From Numida meleagris (taxonomy: Eukaryota; Chordata; Aves; Galliformes; Numididae): a DNA stretch of 64,000 bases. The stretch is from the NCBI RefSeq assembly GCF_002078875.1, contig NC_034409.1, positions 104,890,990-104,954,989 on the forward strand, read 5' to 3'. The notes beneath the pieces were generated by a model. That model was not told the DNA's origin, ran no database searches, and saw only the letters and a list, made by a program, of their open reading frames with translations. Of this stretch, positions 37,701 through 51,465 are shown one piece after another. The translations under genes were made by a program, and so were the position numbers. Numbering within the stretch: the stretch's first letter is position 1; every line of letters starts with the position of its first letter.

Positions 37701-40700
37701 ATGTTTCTGGTGCTGTGAAATAACAGTGCTTCAATTTGCTAAACTGACAATGTATTTTTATGTCCTGATGACTACATTAGGCAATGAAATTGAACTCCAT
37801 TAGGAGTGAGAAGGTTGTGCTGCTATTGCATAAGTAAAGTGTACACTGGTCAAAAGTATACAGTGGGTCTGTAAAATATGGCCCACAGTAATCCTCCTAC
37901 ATGGAAAATGTAATGTATATACAGAAAGACTGACTTCTTACATCAACCGTTTTTCAGGTAATGTTATTCCTAAACAAAAAGATATATGCATTAGTAGAGA
38001 AATTCAACTTTTTTTTCCCCCCCACATTACTAGCAATTCAGGATAATTTAAATTTATACTAAAATAACCATGTAGACAATGGTGATATCACAATTTTCAA
38101 GACTCATCTTTTTGCACTGCTTGCCCTTTTGCACTTACTTCCTCATCCTAGAACATCAATTATTATCAGGTTACAAAGATAAGCCATTTATGGGAAATAA
38201 ACTACTATTATCACAGTAAAGAAGTGGGTCATCACATCTTGGAAAGGGTGAATTATTGAACTGCATTTGGTAAAAGCATTGCCAGAATTATAAAAGTTAT
38301 CAGATGAGACCACATTAAGCCACTTTGTTTATGCCACGTGTAACAGAATTGTTACTTATTTCTACTGCATTTTGATAGCTGCATACCAGAGACCGTTCAT
38401 ATAAACCTGAAAGCTCTCCAAAGAGCAATATAGTAAGTCCAGACTCCATGTACCTTGCTGCAGGGCTCTACAATAATCAACCCTGAAGATTTTCCAAAGG
38501 CAGGAAACAGAGCTTGTCCCCAGTAGGGCCCTAAGTGCAGCAATGGACTCCTCCTTCCCAAAGATACCCACATGGCTTTAATACTTGGATATTTAAGAGA
38601 AAGACAGGTTCCATGCAAAACCCTTGGCAATATGCAATTGCTAGCAAACATGGCCGTTTGTGCATTCACATGCTACCAGAAAGGGTTATTTTGCTGCCTT
38701 TACTGAGTAAAACTGCCACAGAATCATGGTGGCTAGTAGCTGTTTAACACAGCATAGGTATCAAAGTGCACAGGTTTTACAGGATACCATGCACGCCAGC
38801 CACTCATACACCTGAGACAGCGCACAAGCTTAAGTATTTTGCTGTACTGGAATTAGACAACAGTTACAAGCGTATTTCTATTATAATATAGCCAAGTGAT
38901 TTTTAGCATTCCTTTTTTAGTGTTCTTCAGTTCAAATTTAATAATAAAATACTGACATTGTCTAAAGTCTCATTTTAAGATTTATTGCAAAAAAAATGGC
39001 ATTGGAAGACCTGCTTAGTCTTTGATTCCGAGTCATTTCAAGACAGACAGACATTCAACAAGAAACAAAACTCTGCTTGATGGGTTGAAAAGCGTTTCTT
39101 TAAGTGGATTAAAAGACTACAAGAGTCAAGATGTTTCTATTTGTGCTCCACACAATTATGCTCTTTAAAGAGACTGTGTTAAAACTGTTACCATGGTGTC
39201 TATATTCTAAGGTTACATGTTGACAAGTATGTCATTAAAAAACAAGCAGACACTTCAGTGAGAATATGCTCCTTTTCACCAGAGCTAAGCTGTTTTTAGA
39301 TACATTGTTCTGGCTATGTGTTTAGCATATTCAGTTATCAACTTTAAACAACAACCATGCTTTTTCAAGTGATAGCATAACTATATCAAAATTGTATCAG
39401 ATTTTTCACTGCTTGGCCATGCTGATATTTAATAATTAAGTATCAACAACAAGTCTTATTTAGGAAAACTCATCCAATTCATCAAGAGCTCAACATTTTC
39501 ATTGATTCAGCTCTTACTACAGAACGGGAATCTCCTTAGCACCCAGACCTGTAAATGAGCAAATTCTTATAAGGAGATGACAGTGAGTCTGTATCTGCAG
39601 TGGCTTCTACAGATAAAGCATGCTCTTCATGCACCTTCTATCTATCACAGCTGCACATGAAGATTCATTGTTCTGTTACACACTGAAGATCACAAGAGTT
39701 CCGAGGACAAAACACAACTAGGCAAACTCTCTGTCCCTGTAACACTGCATACACTAAGACAGTAATCTAAAACTGAACCAGGGCATAAGGAAGGCTTCCA
39801 CTCCAGTACAAAAATCCAGCATGTATATGCTTCGAGTTAATTAGCCTCATGTTAGAACGCTAACAAAAGATGCTCTTTGATTCCATGACTCAAATGGCAT
39901 TTGATTCATTCGCTAGTTAAAGTGCAAATACTGGAGAACTATCTGCTTTTTGCTAAGATGTCTGCACTCCGTTAGCTAACGTAAGTTAGAGATGCCTTTT
40001 TTTTCCTTCAGCAATAACAATACCAGCATCTATAGTAGAATTCACCATGTATTTAATGTGATGTTCATCTGCTAGAGAAATTTTCTGTTTGACATATTAG
40101 AAGTGAGTAAAGAAACAATTTATATTATTTATTTTATTTAATTCTATAAAATACTGTGTTTCACTTAAGGGATTTAGTGCCTTAAGCAATAAACAGAAGT
40201 ATGCAATAAATGGCATATGTGGGATCTATTAACCTAAGTGCTTGACTCAGCCATCTAAATAATCCCCTTTAGCATTTCAAAGTTCATATATAAAAATGAC
40301 TGCTAAGAAATTTTATTTATTAAAAATAAAAGATTACAATAGATTCCAAGTGTATCTCATAGTATGTGCTACTGCTGAGGATTTAAAGGCAATGCTGGTC
40401 TATTTTTGACACCTGAAGGTTCATCTTCCCTCCCTCAGAAAAACTTCTGGTAGTATGAAGCAGTGTCACCATATTAATTGCCAGATGAAGCAGGAACCTG
40501 TTTGTACAGGTAAGCTTTTGCACAATCCACTTCCATCTTATGCGGGCAAGGCAAATTAAAAGCATTTCTAACCTACTTTCTCACTCCTTTTCAATGTTGC
40601 TACCATGTGTTTTCCCATGCTGTGGATTTGCTGACTGCCTGCATGATCCAGCATGCCAGGCTGACCTAAACTGGACATATGTCTCTGTCTTTCTCCCACT

Positions 40701-43700
40701 TGCAGCATCATTCTGCAAAGTCCAAAAAAACTGTCCAAAGATGCTCAGCCAATATGAAGCCAGTCAGTTCAGGTCTCAGACCTTTAGCATTGTGGGAGAG
40801 ACAGGTGATAACCTGGGAGAAAAGCACACGGAGGTCTGTTCCTCCCTGTTCACAACCAGGTCTCCGAACAGACCAAAGAACTGGCCTTTCAGTGAATAGG
40901 GGATGAAGCAAGTAACCTTGCACTGGACACCGACCCTCAGAGGTCTGTTACACTGTCAACAGACCTGCCACTTACCCTGCATGCCAGGACTGTTAGCAAT
41001 ACAGTTAGCTAACTATATGTTAGCACATACAGCTAGCAGTTCACGCTGGAGCTTTATAGAACTGCAGCAATGGCTTACAGTAATCAGGACAATAGCAACC
41101 TCTTTGATCAAAATGAGAATAATTCCCAGCCATGAAACTTGAAAATTTTTGTTACCTTTCCCATACCTTCTATATCTCTCTGTATAAAATGGAATACGTG
41201 ACATCCTAGACATCCTAACATATATCTAACTGCAATTATGTCACACATTCATTCTTTAGCTAAAGAGCGACAGCTTCAATTCTATATAGAAAAGCAACTG
41301 TTTGCTTTGTGTCCTTTTTCTTCCTATAAATTCCTTAATGGATAAGGAATAATTTTTCTGCACCCCCAAAATAATCAAATGAGCAGGGATTATACCAACA
41401 AACATCAATGTTAATTAAAAAATGGATTAGCAATTAAAGAATTGAAGTACATTAGCATTGATCTCCAGCATGAAATAATTGTGATCAATGAACTAATCTG
41501 TAAATTTGATTATATTGAGTAAATCCTGTTTACTAAAGTATTCTATAAGCATACTTTGCAAATAAAAGGAAGGAAAGAGCAGGAAAATCCTACTCTTACC
41601 AGATAAAAAATTAAAAAGGCAAAATTATCACACTAGTATTTACAGAGGAATGGAAAAATAACAACTTCTCCTTCAATAAGGTACTCATACAGACACACCC
41701 AATCTTCACTGGCACAGTGCTGAGAATACATCAAATCATGAAACATTCTCTGGACACCAGAGAAACGAGACTGCCACACCAACCTTGTTTCAGTGGCCAG
41801 GGAAATAAGAAATATTTAACGGGGCAACAAACTTTTTTTTTTTTTTTACTGTTTCTAAGAGCTTGCTTTTATACAAAGTTGTGCTGCTTTACCATATTGC
41901 TAGACACAAAAAGGAAATAAGATAAATTGGTGGAAATACACACTCATACCTGTATAACTATATTTATTCTAAGAACGACATCAACACAACTACATTGGTT
42001 AAAAAAATAAATCATGCCTCTGACTGACAAGTTAAAATAGTATAAAATTGTTTAGATCAAGCTTAGTATTGAATGTGAGACTAAACCCAGAGTAAGTAAG
42101 CACTAATTGGCAATAATTGAAGCATGAAAATGATAGGTAGTGAGATATGCTATTTAATTTTTTTTTTTTTTAAAGGAGACTTAATGAAGATTAAAGTAAT
42201 TTTTTTTTCTAGTGCAGGTAACATTTTACTGAGAAGATAAAAGGCACCCAAACTCTCATTTTTGTCTGCAATTCTAAGTTACGTTATGGGTCAAGATAAA
42301 ATGGTTGCGTTCCAGAACTTCTCATCACCTGAATGGACAATATCACCTGAATGGAGATAGATAAACGAAGGGTACCAATTTAAGGAAATCTAAGACAATG
42401 CAACACACTTCATGTGAAAATGCAGAATTCCTTCCAGTTCTTTTGTTCCCCCCTTAATTGAAGCTGGGAGAAAACACCACTTGATTTTTCTACACTGTCA
42501 TTGCTATAAAATCCTAAATAATGGAACAGAACCTGAAACACAACAGATCTGATACTACCAGAGTACAGAAACAGATGTGACATCATTTGAGACCCTTACA
42601 GCTAGTGAGAACTATATACATTGAAAAGAGAACTTTTATCATTCACTAAATGAAAATAAACTAGTTATAATACCAAAATCTAACACAAGGTAACATAAAT
42701 AAATTCAGTATTCAGACTGCTAAATATTTATTCATCTAGCTTCACCTCAGTTTACAGGCCCTCTAAAGGACAGCTGAATTCTCTGAAAATTAGGTGCATT
42801 CCAGCATCAACCTAGAGTCAGGGAAGCCCTTTAGTCTACCAAGTCTGTAAGATACCAGTAGGTTTGGCAATAGTCTGGCCTCACAGGAATGAACAGTCTG
42901 ATAATGCTGCACTTCTAGGAAAACTACAAAATTGCATAGTGCAACACAGTAAGGTAGAGATGCAGAGCGGATCAGACAACACAAGAATGGAACAGCCACA
43001 CTCTGAAAGGCTAGGGGTTGGATTTTGGAGTGACTATAGTCTGCTCCCAGGAACTGAATATCAGTTACTGCTTGAGGTATGCAAGTGGACTACTGGAGCA
43101 CCTGTTTAAACTCAAAGAAGTCCAGTTCACACTATGAGAACACTGGAACATGAATTCAAGTGCAGTAAGAGAGGATAATCAGATTGCTTTCAAAAGCTCG
43201 TTTCTGATCTGAGCAATTAACACACATGCACCTATTGCCTTGCAAGAGCACAGCTGTTTCAAAATCCATATTCCCATTGCTCTCAAACTTAGAGGCAAAC
43301 AAGTATTTAAACAGACCAGTTTAGAATTATTAACTGTATCCATCACAGCTGAAAATATATTCCCAAATAACCCATGAACTACAAGAGGTTAAGTGTAAAA
43401 AAAATCAGGTATCATTGAAAATATAGAAATAACTGTATCTTGCTTTTGTCCCTTAGAGAACATCATTTTTGCATTAGGGTTTTTAGAACCACTGTATAAC
43501 CACTAAACTTGAATGCAGCTGTGTTTAATGAATTTCTTTTTATGTTAGTTTTAAAATTTTTTTTTAAATTGTGTTAATTTTTAAAGATGTACTGAAAGTC
43601 TCGTGGCTGGCATGTTCCTCAATAAATGGAATTCAAGTAATGGAGTTTTCAAACCTTTTCAAAGATTTGAGTTAGAAATGGGACAGCTAATGGTTGCCTC

Positions 43701-44060
43701 TATAACTCTCTGAAACAATCTTCCCAAATCTCCAACAGAAAATAATAAGATATTTTAAAGTCCCATTATTCCTCTCAGCAAAACTAGAACATATGAGAAT
43801 AACTAAGAATTAGTAAGATCAACAGAGGTCAAAGCTAAAGAACTGAACGGTACTTTTTACACATTGAAAGAGCTGTTTTCTCACATAAGTGTAATTTTAG
43901 AGAAATTTGGAAGTCAGCTGCAATCACGAACATTTTGTCAAACTATATAATGAATGCTACTGTTTTCCATACAGTCCATATGAAACCATGAAATCCTATA
44001 CATTCAGTCAAACTTTCTAGTCTGTACACTCAAGATTCCTGGTTATTCCCTCAACAGCAT
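34721..44060. other. Unique AT-rich intron sequence, no gene seen
   Basis: No transposon or coding exon was recognised. The largest open frame, 40540-40899 (119 codons, plus), shows no domain; other frames overlap on opposite strands. It contains an 18-bp-period direct repeat (atcacctgaatgga at 42324-42337 and 42342-42355) and T runs at 41833-41847 and 42158-42171. Confidence 0.6.
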
Positions 44061-44125
44061 TTTTTTCTTTCTCTCTTCCTTCCTTCCTTCCTTCCTTTCT
44101 TTCTTTCTTTCTTTTTTTTTTTTTT
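44061..44125. repeat. Pyrimidine tract (CTTC)n/(CTTT)n/T14
   Basis: An almost uninterrupted 65-nt run of C and T on the plus strand: CTTC units, then CTTT units, then a T run. On the HLCS-sense strand it is pure purine. Such tracts slip readily and can form triplex DNA. Confidence 0.92.
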
Positions 44126-44802
44126 AAGAGGAGCAGCATATAGGTTGGGAAAAAAAAAGATAGGGTGTCTCCTGAAATATCAAGAGCAATAATACACATC
44201 TTTGGCAATAATACATACACATTGGTTATTGATGGACTTCATCAGATCCCAATTTTTGAAGATAATATCTCACTTTGTGCATTTGACTTAAGGAGGAAAG
44301 AAATTTCAGGTTATTAGTTCACGCCACTTAACCTGATGTATTTGTAAATCTATAAAGTAAAGTTGATTGCAATGGGACTTGAGCCCAACTTCATTTCAAA
44401 AAGCTCTGTGAAGCTTCTCTTGTGAAGAATACTGTGATTCCGTAAAATACAAGTTTTCTCCAAGGTTATCCGTTTTTCCTACACAGCCCATTTAGTTACA
44501 AACCACTTAAACACATAAGTACAAATACTTAATATAGATGCCTTCATCATTATATGCTACAGCATTACCAACACTTCTGATTTTATAAGAAGGCTCGCAA
44601 TATTTTTTTAGACTTCACCACTTCAGTCTCAACGCTCAACATTTTGCCTATCGGACAAAGAAGAACAGGAATAGCTTTAAAGTTTCCTAATAGTGTTCTG
44701 CACATTTTTTTTTTCTGGATGCTCCTTATTGCCAAAATTCCTAAGCAAGTCATGAATTGTACACATACAATGTAAGATTGCCTGTGTGGGTGATTTACTC
44801 AC

Positions 44803-44888
44803 CTTTAGAAGCACAAAGAAAGAATTGACCCACTATGAACAGGCTTTCCCATAAACCACAGCCACATTACACATTACCCGCGCAAGTG
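44803..44888 (-). other. Exon-like segment with strong splice sites, no open frame
   Basis: Read on the HLCS strand, a long pyrimidine-rich acceptor (ttcctcttttctgtcatttcag, of which the last bases fall at 44889-44890) precedes 86 nt that end in the near-consensus donor AAAG|gtgagtaa (44802). All three frames contain a stop, so if spliced it would be a 5'-untranslated, poison or long non-coding exon. The spacing is typical of an internal exon. It may also be a chance pairing of sites within more than 50 kb of intron. RNA-seq junctions would settle it. Confidence 0.25.
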
Positions 44889-47800
44889 CTGAAATGACAG
44901 AAAAGAGGAAAGGTAGCAAAACATAAAGGGAGAAAGGGAGCAGTGGCATCATCCCAAAACAAGGTGGTTTAATAATCTGTACATCCGTGAAGTAGCTTAT
45001 GTCAGAAACTGTAGAATAGTTAACACTGCATAGGACAGACTCAAACACTACAGTTGGAATGGATTTAGCACTTGTTAATTTTAGGCTGACCACTGCCGTT
45101 ACTTTAAGATAAACAAATGGGACCACTGACTCAATCACAGAGCTGTAAACCACAGTTTACAATTATAAAACCATAAACCACAGCTGCACAATACCTATAT
45201 GTGACTAAACATCCCTATCATTCATCAGACTGAATTTGTACAGGTAAGAGAAGGACAACGCGGACACAATGCCATGTAAAGGAAAATTCTACATGGCTTT
45301 GTGAAAAGAATATATCAGACTACATTACTGCAAATTTAGCATCTTCCTGTTTCTTTACTTTTTCAAGTAAACACTCTATTTTTGAGCATCAAAACATACA
45401 CTTTTTAACAACAAATAATTTCAGAACTCTGCATTTTATATCCAGTGGCTTTTCCTTAAGTTATAAAACTTCCTACATGCCTTTCCAGTAACCACAGGAC
45501 CTAGAAGTGGGGGAAAAAGTAGAATGGCCCTGTTACAATCTTCTGTAGCCTACCTGACGTTAACAAAAGATCTCTACATTTCTACACGCAGCACAATGTC
45601 CAAGAAAATTAATCATTTCAGATTGTTTACCCGCCATCCAAAAAATAAAGCCTAAATATGAAAAGAAAATTGATTCTCATTCAGGTTTTAGAGGAAAAGC
45701 TGAATGTATTAATATTGTCAAAAGGAAATCTACACGATTTTATGCGTGCAGTTGTTGCGCCAGGTAAACACCACACTGAATTCAAACTCGACAAAAAATC
45801 TTTCAGGTTTTCACAGCAGAAATCTTATATCCTTATTTTCTTTGTGAGAATGTTTTACCTGCCAATTTTGATTAAGTTTAGATTAGCTTACTTCGAAACA
45901 GAAGGCTGACACTTTTTCAGAAAAAAACATCGAAAAATAAAGTTTTAAAGCTGAACTGTGCATTTCATTTACCCATAGGGCATCAACTCTACTGCTTTTT
46001 TTCCATAGGTATTTTAATCAGAAAGGAGAGGCACTGGAAGTGATTTACAGCAGTTAATGTTCAGTTCTTCCATTTCGTAACTCTAAGCATCGATGAAAGT
46101 ATCTTCGCTACATAAAAAAGAAGTGGTTTGCAAAAGCATCTCAGTATATCAGCTGGTTTTCATAACGATGTTCTCTATATTTGTCTATATAAACAATGAA
46201 CAAATGTCTCTCCTGCTGTAAGTCAAATGCATTTCTTTTTGGCATCTTGAAATAAAACCTGTTTCATTACCATTCACATGATTTCAGGTTCACATAAAGA
46301 ATAGGAAATAAGCTGTTTTTCATTTTACTCTTGGAAAGAAAATGAGACTAGAGAGATTATTCAAGTTTTTTTTTAAGTAGTAACTACATCTGCACAGTCA
46401 TTACAGAAACTTAACTTAGAAAACTTTCTTATGGAAAACGACATTTCATAAAAACAACACACTGGAACATTCTTGAAAAGAGTTGCTAGTAGAAAATACC
46501 GGACACATCATTGTATTCTTGTCTTGTTACGTGAACAAAGACCACTGGAAATGAAAAAGAGAAGACGTTCCTTTAATTTTTTTTAATCCAGGAAACTGAT
46601 AACATGATTGTGTGAAAAGTAAAGGGCCATCAGTAAAGACAACTCTGGATATTTGCTTGCATGAACAGGTGACATACTCCAGACTCTCTCTGTGCCTGGT
46701 AGAAATCACCATAAAATACAGGAGAGTGACCCCCAAATCTTTTTCTAACTGTATTTGTCTGTAAAGCCTCTCTGTATTAATCTTGCTTCAGGCCATGACA
46801 ATGCTTCTTAGTAACATTGCTTCCATATGAAAAAAGCAGTGACTCAGTAATGTTGATCTAAGTATTAACTGAACATACAGGTGAGCTAGCAGAAGATGTG
46901 TAGACATGCCTCTGTAATAACCTAGTCCTGCATCTCAAGTTAGATTCCACAAATTCATCTTAACAACATCAGGGGATGTGATATTTTAAGAATCCCCTTT
47001 CCTCCCTCGGTCTCAGAAAGGTAGATTTCACATCACTGTACAGCCTGTGCCTACAATACTGTGACAATGATGTAGATGAAATCTATTATAATTAGACTAG
47101 TTGTGACTGATGCAGTCTTCATTCCACAAGTATGAGAAGACATGGAGGATGTTTTAGAAAGCTCCCCTACTTTGTAAAGCCTGGCAGCTGCTTAAGGAGG
47201 TAGCAGAACATTTCAAAAAAGATTCCTCTCTTTGGAAAAGAGGCTATTCCTCTGTCAGTGACTTAACTCTAGTGAAGCCCACATGGAAACAACCGTAGTG
47301 GAAATGTTATTGGCAGCTTTGCACAGTTCTCTCCCAGTTGTATTTTCCATATTACATTTTATAAAGTAGGAGTTAAAGAATAACTTTCAAATTGTAGTTT
47401 ATTTAAAAAAAAATGAAGCCATGAGACTATGAAGGCTGGCAACCAACACAAGGTTATAGCTGAACCTTTACCCTCACAGACTGTCATAACAATTTCTTTG
47501 AAAAGAGTGCTATATAAACTGAACAAGCAGACAGGTCTTTGTGTTCTCACACAAATGGAAACTATGTCATATAAAAGAACTTTAATGGTCAAATGACACT
47601 GGCTTTTTCTGCAGCAGAGTTTAAGATTTTCATCTTTTCATTTTTCCTTTTTTCCACTTTAAACACACATTCTATCATGCATCAGAGCAGCACAAATGGA
47701 CAAATGCTATCAGAAGTTTCAGCTGCACACAGTACTTCATATTCTGTTTTTTCACTATCCATTGAATTTTGCCTAGTGTTAGTGGATATATTGGTACTGT

Positions 47801-50800
47801 ACTGCATTTTATAAGACTTCACAAGGAAAAACTATTACATTACTCTGCATTTGGTGGAAGAACATTACAAAAGAAATGCTGTAGAATTTATTAAAATAAA
47901 AGTGCCAATAAGATTTTACTTTAATACCTGAGGGAGAAATATGATCATCTGCTCCAGTAAGAAAAAGATGCATACACTAGGTGCTCTACTAATTACAGCT
48001 GCTTTGGTGGGCAGTATCATTGGTGAAACAGATGTTAGAGACCTATTAACAAAAGTTTTTCAAACATCTGCTTACAATTTTAAGGCAATTGTAAATACAG
48101 CACAGAAGGTCAATTGGGCTCATTAAGGTCTATGTGCAAATCTACTGCTGCAGGTTTCTTTTTAGCTAATACTGACTTTTTTTAACACAGGAAATAGAGT
48201 TTAATAGCAACTTGTGTCAATTTTGATTGTGATTTCATATAACAACAAACAACAATCGCATGCCCTATGCTTCAGCAAATAACCCATTTTCCTTCCTCTT
48301 TTTCCTCTCTACCTACAGCACGCTGCCATAGTTCTATGAGGTGAAACTCAAGGCAAAGGAAAGGTTATAAATTGGGCAATTACAGAGAAATGATTGATTT
48401 TACTTTTAAACAACAATTACGAATCTTGTTAGGAAATCTTCATTTCTTGGGCAAAAGACAAATGAGTTTTGATTACAACGCATGCTTATGATATGCAAAT
48501 TATTCTTAAGAACTGGATTCAGTAGCCTCTTTAAAGTGTCAGAACAAGAAGACAGATGTTCAGTATATCTGAAACATGCTATTGATTGGAAGCACCCCTA
48601 ATCAGTCTTCCTCAAACTGGAATAACCCAGTAACAGTGTTTTCCAATGAACTAGTCAAGACATAATTCCCTGATCTGCAACAGATCTGATAGAGGGTAAA
48701 ATGTTTCTATTCTGGCTGTTAGTGCTCCAAAATTCGGTAACAGTAACTTGCACACGACTTTCCAAGGTTAGTTCACTGAGAAGACATCCAGTTCAGTTGC
48801 TATAGTAAGTTAAGGATTTAACTAACCAAGTGATGCTGCACTAAAGCACATTTTTAATAGTTATACACTGGGGAAAAGGCTCAATTGCAGTAACAACCTG
48901 TAGCCAAAAGGCTTCCTGAACCTATGCAGTTAAATTCTCAAGAACATGTTTTCCATCTAGAACTTATCCATGTAATATATAAGCCTTAAAGACTTAGACA
49001 AAGCATTTCTGAAAAAGGAGGAAGAAAAATGCTGTGACATAGAGATCAGTAACTATTAAAATTAGTCTGAATTCTTACAATGAAGTTAATAAACTAATTC
49101 TTAAGTGCTGATCTATCAACAAGTAAAATTAATTATTTTGCAATATTTGAAAAAGAAAACGTGAATAAGTAATTTAAAAGGACAACTCTATTAATACATT
49201 CTTTAATTCACAAAAGGAAAATTGGATTTCAAAGCTCCTGAATTCTATGGCTTGTACAAAATGTGAGGCAGTTTCTACCTTAAGTTCTTTGCAGCACATT
49301 TTACAGCAAACCTAGCCTAGGAAATCAGCACTAGTCAGCACCTTCTACTACCAGTAGCAACACATAGCTGACATCATTAAAAATAAATTAATATAGATGA
49401 AAGTATAAAACTTGTAAAAGTTCTTTACATCTGCAACCTTGAAGCTGTGCTCATATAGATCTGAAAAAGTAATATGAGTCCTTCTTGTCCAAACAACAGC
49501 TAAATCTGAAAGCAAACATCAGAGCTTTCAGGAAACATTCCCATCAATAAAGACTTGTCTTTACTCAGCTTGGCCCAATACTGCCTCCTTTAAAAACTTA
49601 TCACCCTATCCATCTTCTCTGTGACTTACTAGAAAGGATATTTTCAATGTCTTACGAATTTTTTTCCAAGCCATTTTCCCTTCATCTAGCATTTATGAGT
49701 CTAAATAGACTGTGGACTTCTTTATTCCTTGTAAAGGAAGTGAGTAGCTTAATTTTGTAGGGCTGAGGAGCCTGCTGATTATCACTGATAATTCAGAAAT
49801 AAAAAAGATTAGTTGGCATGTTTTTAAGCTTCCAGTCAAACTTAGCTAAGTAGAATGTCATTAATTATATATTTGAAACTGAGTAGGTAGTAGAGTTAAA
49901 ATTAGTCTTTGTTTTTAAAAATCCACAACCTCATTCTGGCAATTCTAGAGACGGTAGGTACACATAATTAAAAAAAAAGGGGGGGGGGGAATTTTAATGA
50001 CACAGATTATCCCATCTACTACCTTCCCCTCAGAATTCTAACCACTTTGCAAGGGTGATTTTAGCAACCCAAGCTTCTTTTACTGCACTGATCAGGACTG
50101 TTTTCCTGCCTGAGGAAGAAAAGAGGGGGAACACTCTGGTTAGGTGCAACTTTTCTGAATAAAAAGAGAACTAGGGGCTTCTACACATAAAGTATTAGAA
50201 AAGTAGAAAGGCTATAATTATCACTTCCCGCAACTTTTAAAGAGTTTCCCATTTTAAAACTGATCTAACTTCACCGTTTGCGAATTAAAATGGGATGCAT
50301 CTAAATAGCAAAAAGCAGCACCAAAATAACACTGATGATGAAAGGATTTGCTCCAGCTGAGGAAGATGTAAAAGATGAGGTTCTACAAAGACCATTAAGT
50401 ATTCACCACCTCACTGCAAATTGCACTAAACACTTGGTAAAGAAACATTTGGCAGATGCCTGCAATATCTAAACCAAACATGTTCCTTACATTGAAGGAT
50501 AACCTAACTACAGAAAGGGTTTGTTTTGGAACAATGTCTATAGTATAAAAATAATCTGTCCTCGTCTCCTGGCAAGACTGGACTTACCAAGGAAGAAACA
50601 AGAGAAAACCACAACTACTTATGTCACAAACCCACATTTCTGCAATTTAGATTCTTAGTATCACTCCGGAACTATGGTATTATATACGAATTTGGATAAT
50701 AAAATTACTTTTAAAAAATTGCAACAGAACTTTAAAAATTGCTGTACTTATGTAATCTCATCTCAACTAGCATATACAAAACAGCACATACAAAACTGCT

Positions 50801-51465
50801 TTCTGAAGTTAAAATCTTCCATATTTTAGATTTTGCTATTCCTTTGTTAAATACCTTCTGCAGGCTTTAAACTACATTCCTAAGTGTGATTTACAAAGCT
50901 AAAACATAATCTAAAACGAGTGAAATCTCTGGCATTTTCTTCTCCCCTCAACCTCCAAGTAGAAAGAAGCTTTTGAAGAAGTGTGCAGGTATGCTCCCAA
51001 GTTATTAGAAATGCCAAATTGAATATTTAATGCTAAAATTAATGTACTGTTAGGTTTCATTTCAGGAAAATCATCCTTAAAGACAAGACAGAAATAAAGG
51101 CATCTGTTTATAATTAGGATTAGAGGTATCCTTGGCACAACTCATCATTCTGTAAGTATCATTGCTAGTCAGCACTTTTAGATTACTTGGGTGGCATATG
51201 AGTTTCCTAGAACCATGTCTGCAGATCTACACATCAGTATAGCAAGACTTCATGTGCAGAGAAAGCTAAAAGCAGCAACTAAGATCCATGTGGGATTCCC
51301 AGACTAGCTTTCACTACATGAGCTCAAGTATCAGTAAAAAAAGACAGGAGCAGCAAAGCACAACACTCAAGCTAACTCAGGTTAGGAATCCAAGCTGAAA
51401 CAGGAACTATAGTGATGCATACGCTGGTTTGAAACTGATTCAGAGTAGCTATACAAGCTTCAGAA
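44889..51465. other. Unique AT-rich intron sequence
   Basis: No gene or transposon was recognised. It contains an A9 run directly followed by G11 (49970-49989). A compact block at 48450-48560 holds an octamer-like atgcaaat and could be regulatory. Short open frames (45658-45909, 47593-47814, 47941-48126 plus; 46527-46736, 47359-47592 minus) show no recognisable similarity. Confidence 0.6.
49970..49989. repeat. A9-G11 compound homopolymer
   Basis: Nine A residues run straight into eleven G residues. It is slippage-prone, and its exact length in an assembly is doubtful. Confidence 0.9.

Noticed and set aside
40540..40899. 119-codon plus-strand open frame with several Cys residues
   Set aside because: Other frames overlap on both strands, there is no known domain, and no exon boundaries fit a gene.
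42324..42355. Two copies of atcacctgaatgga with 18-bp period, considered as paired operator-like sites
   Set aside because: A short local duplication with no supporting context; only mentioned in the regional note.
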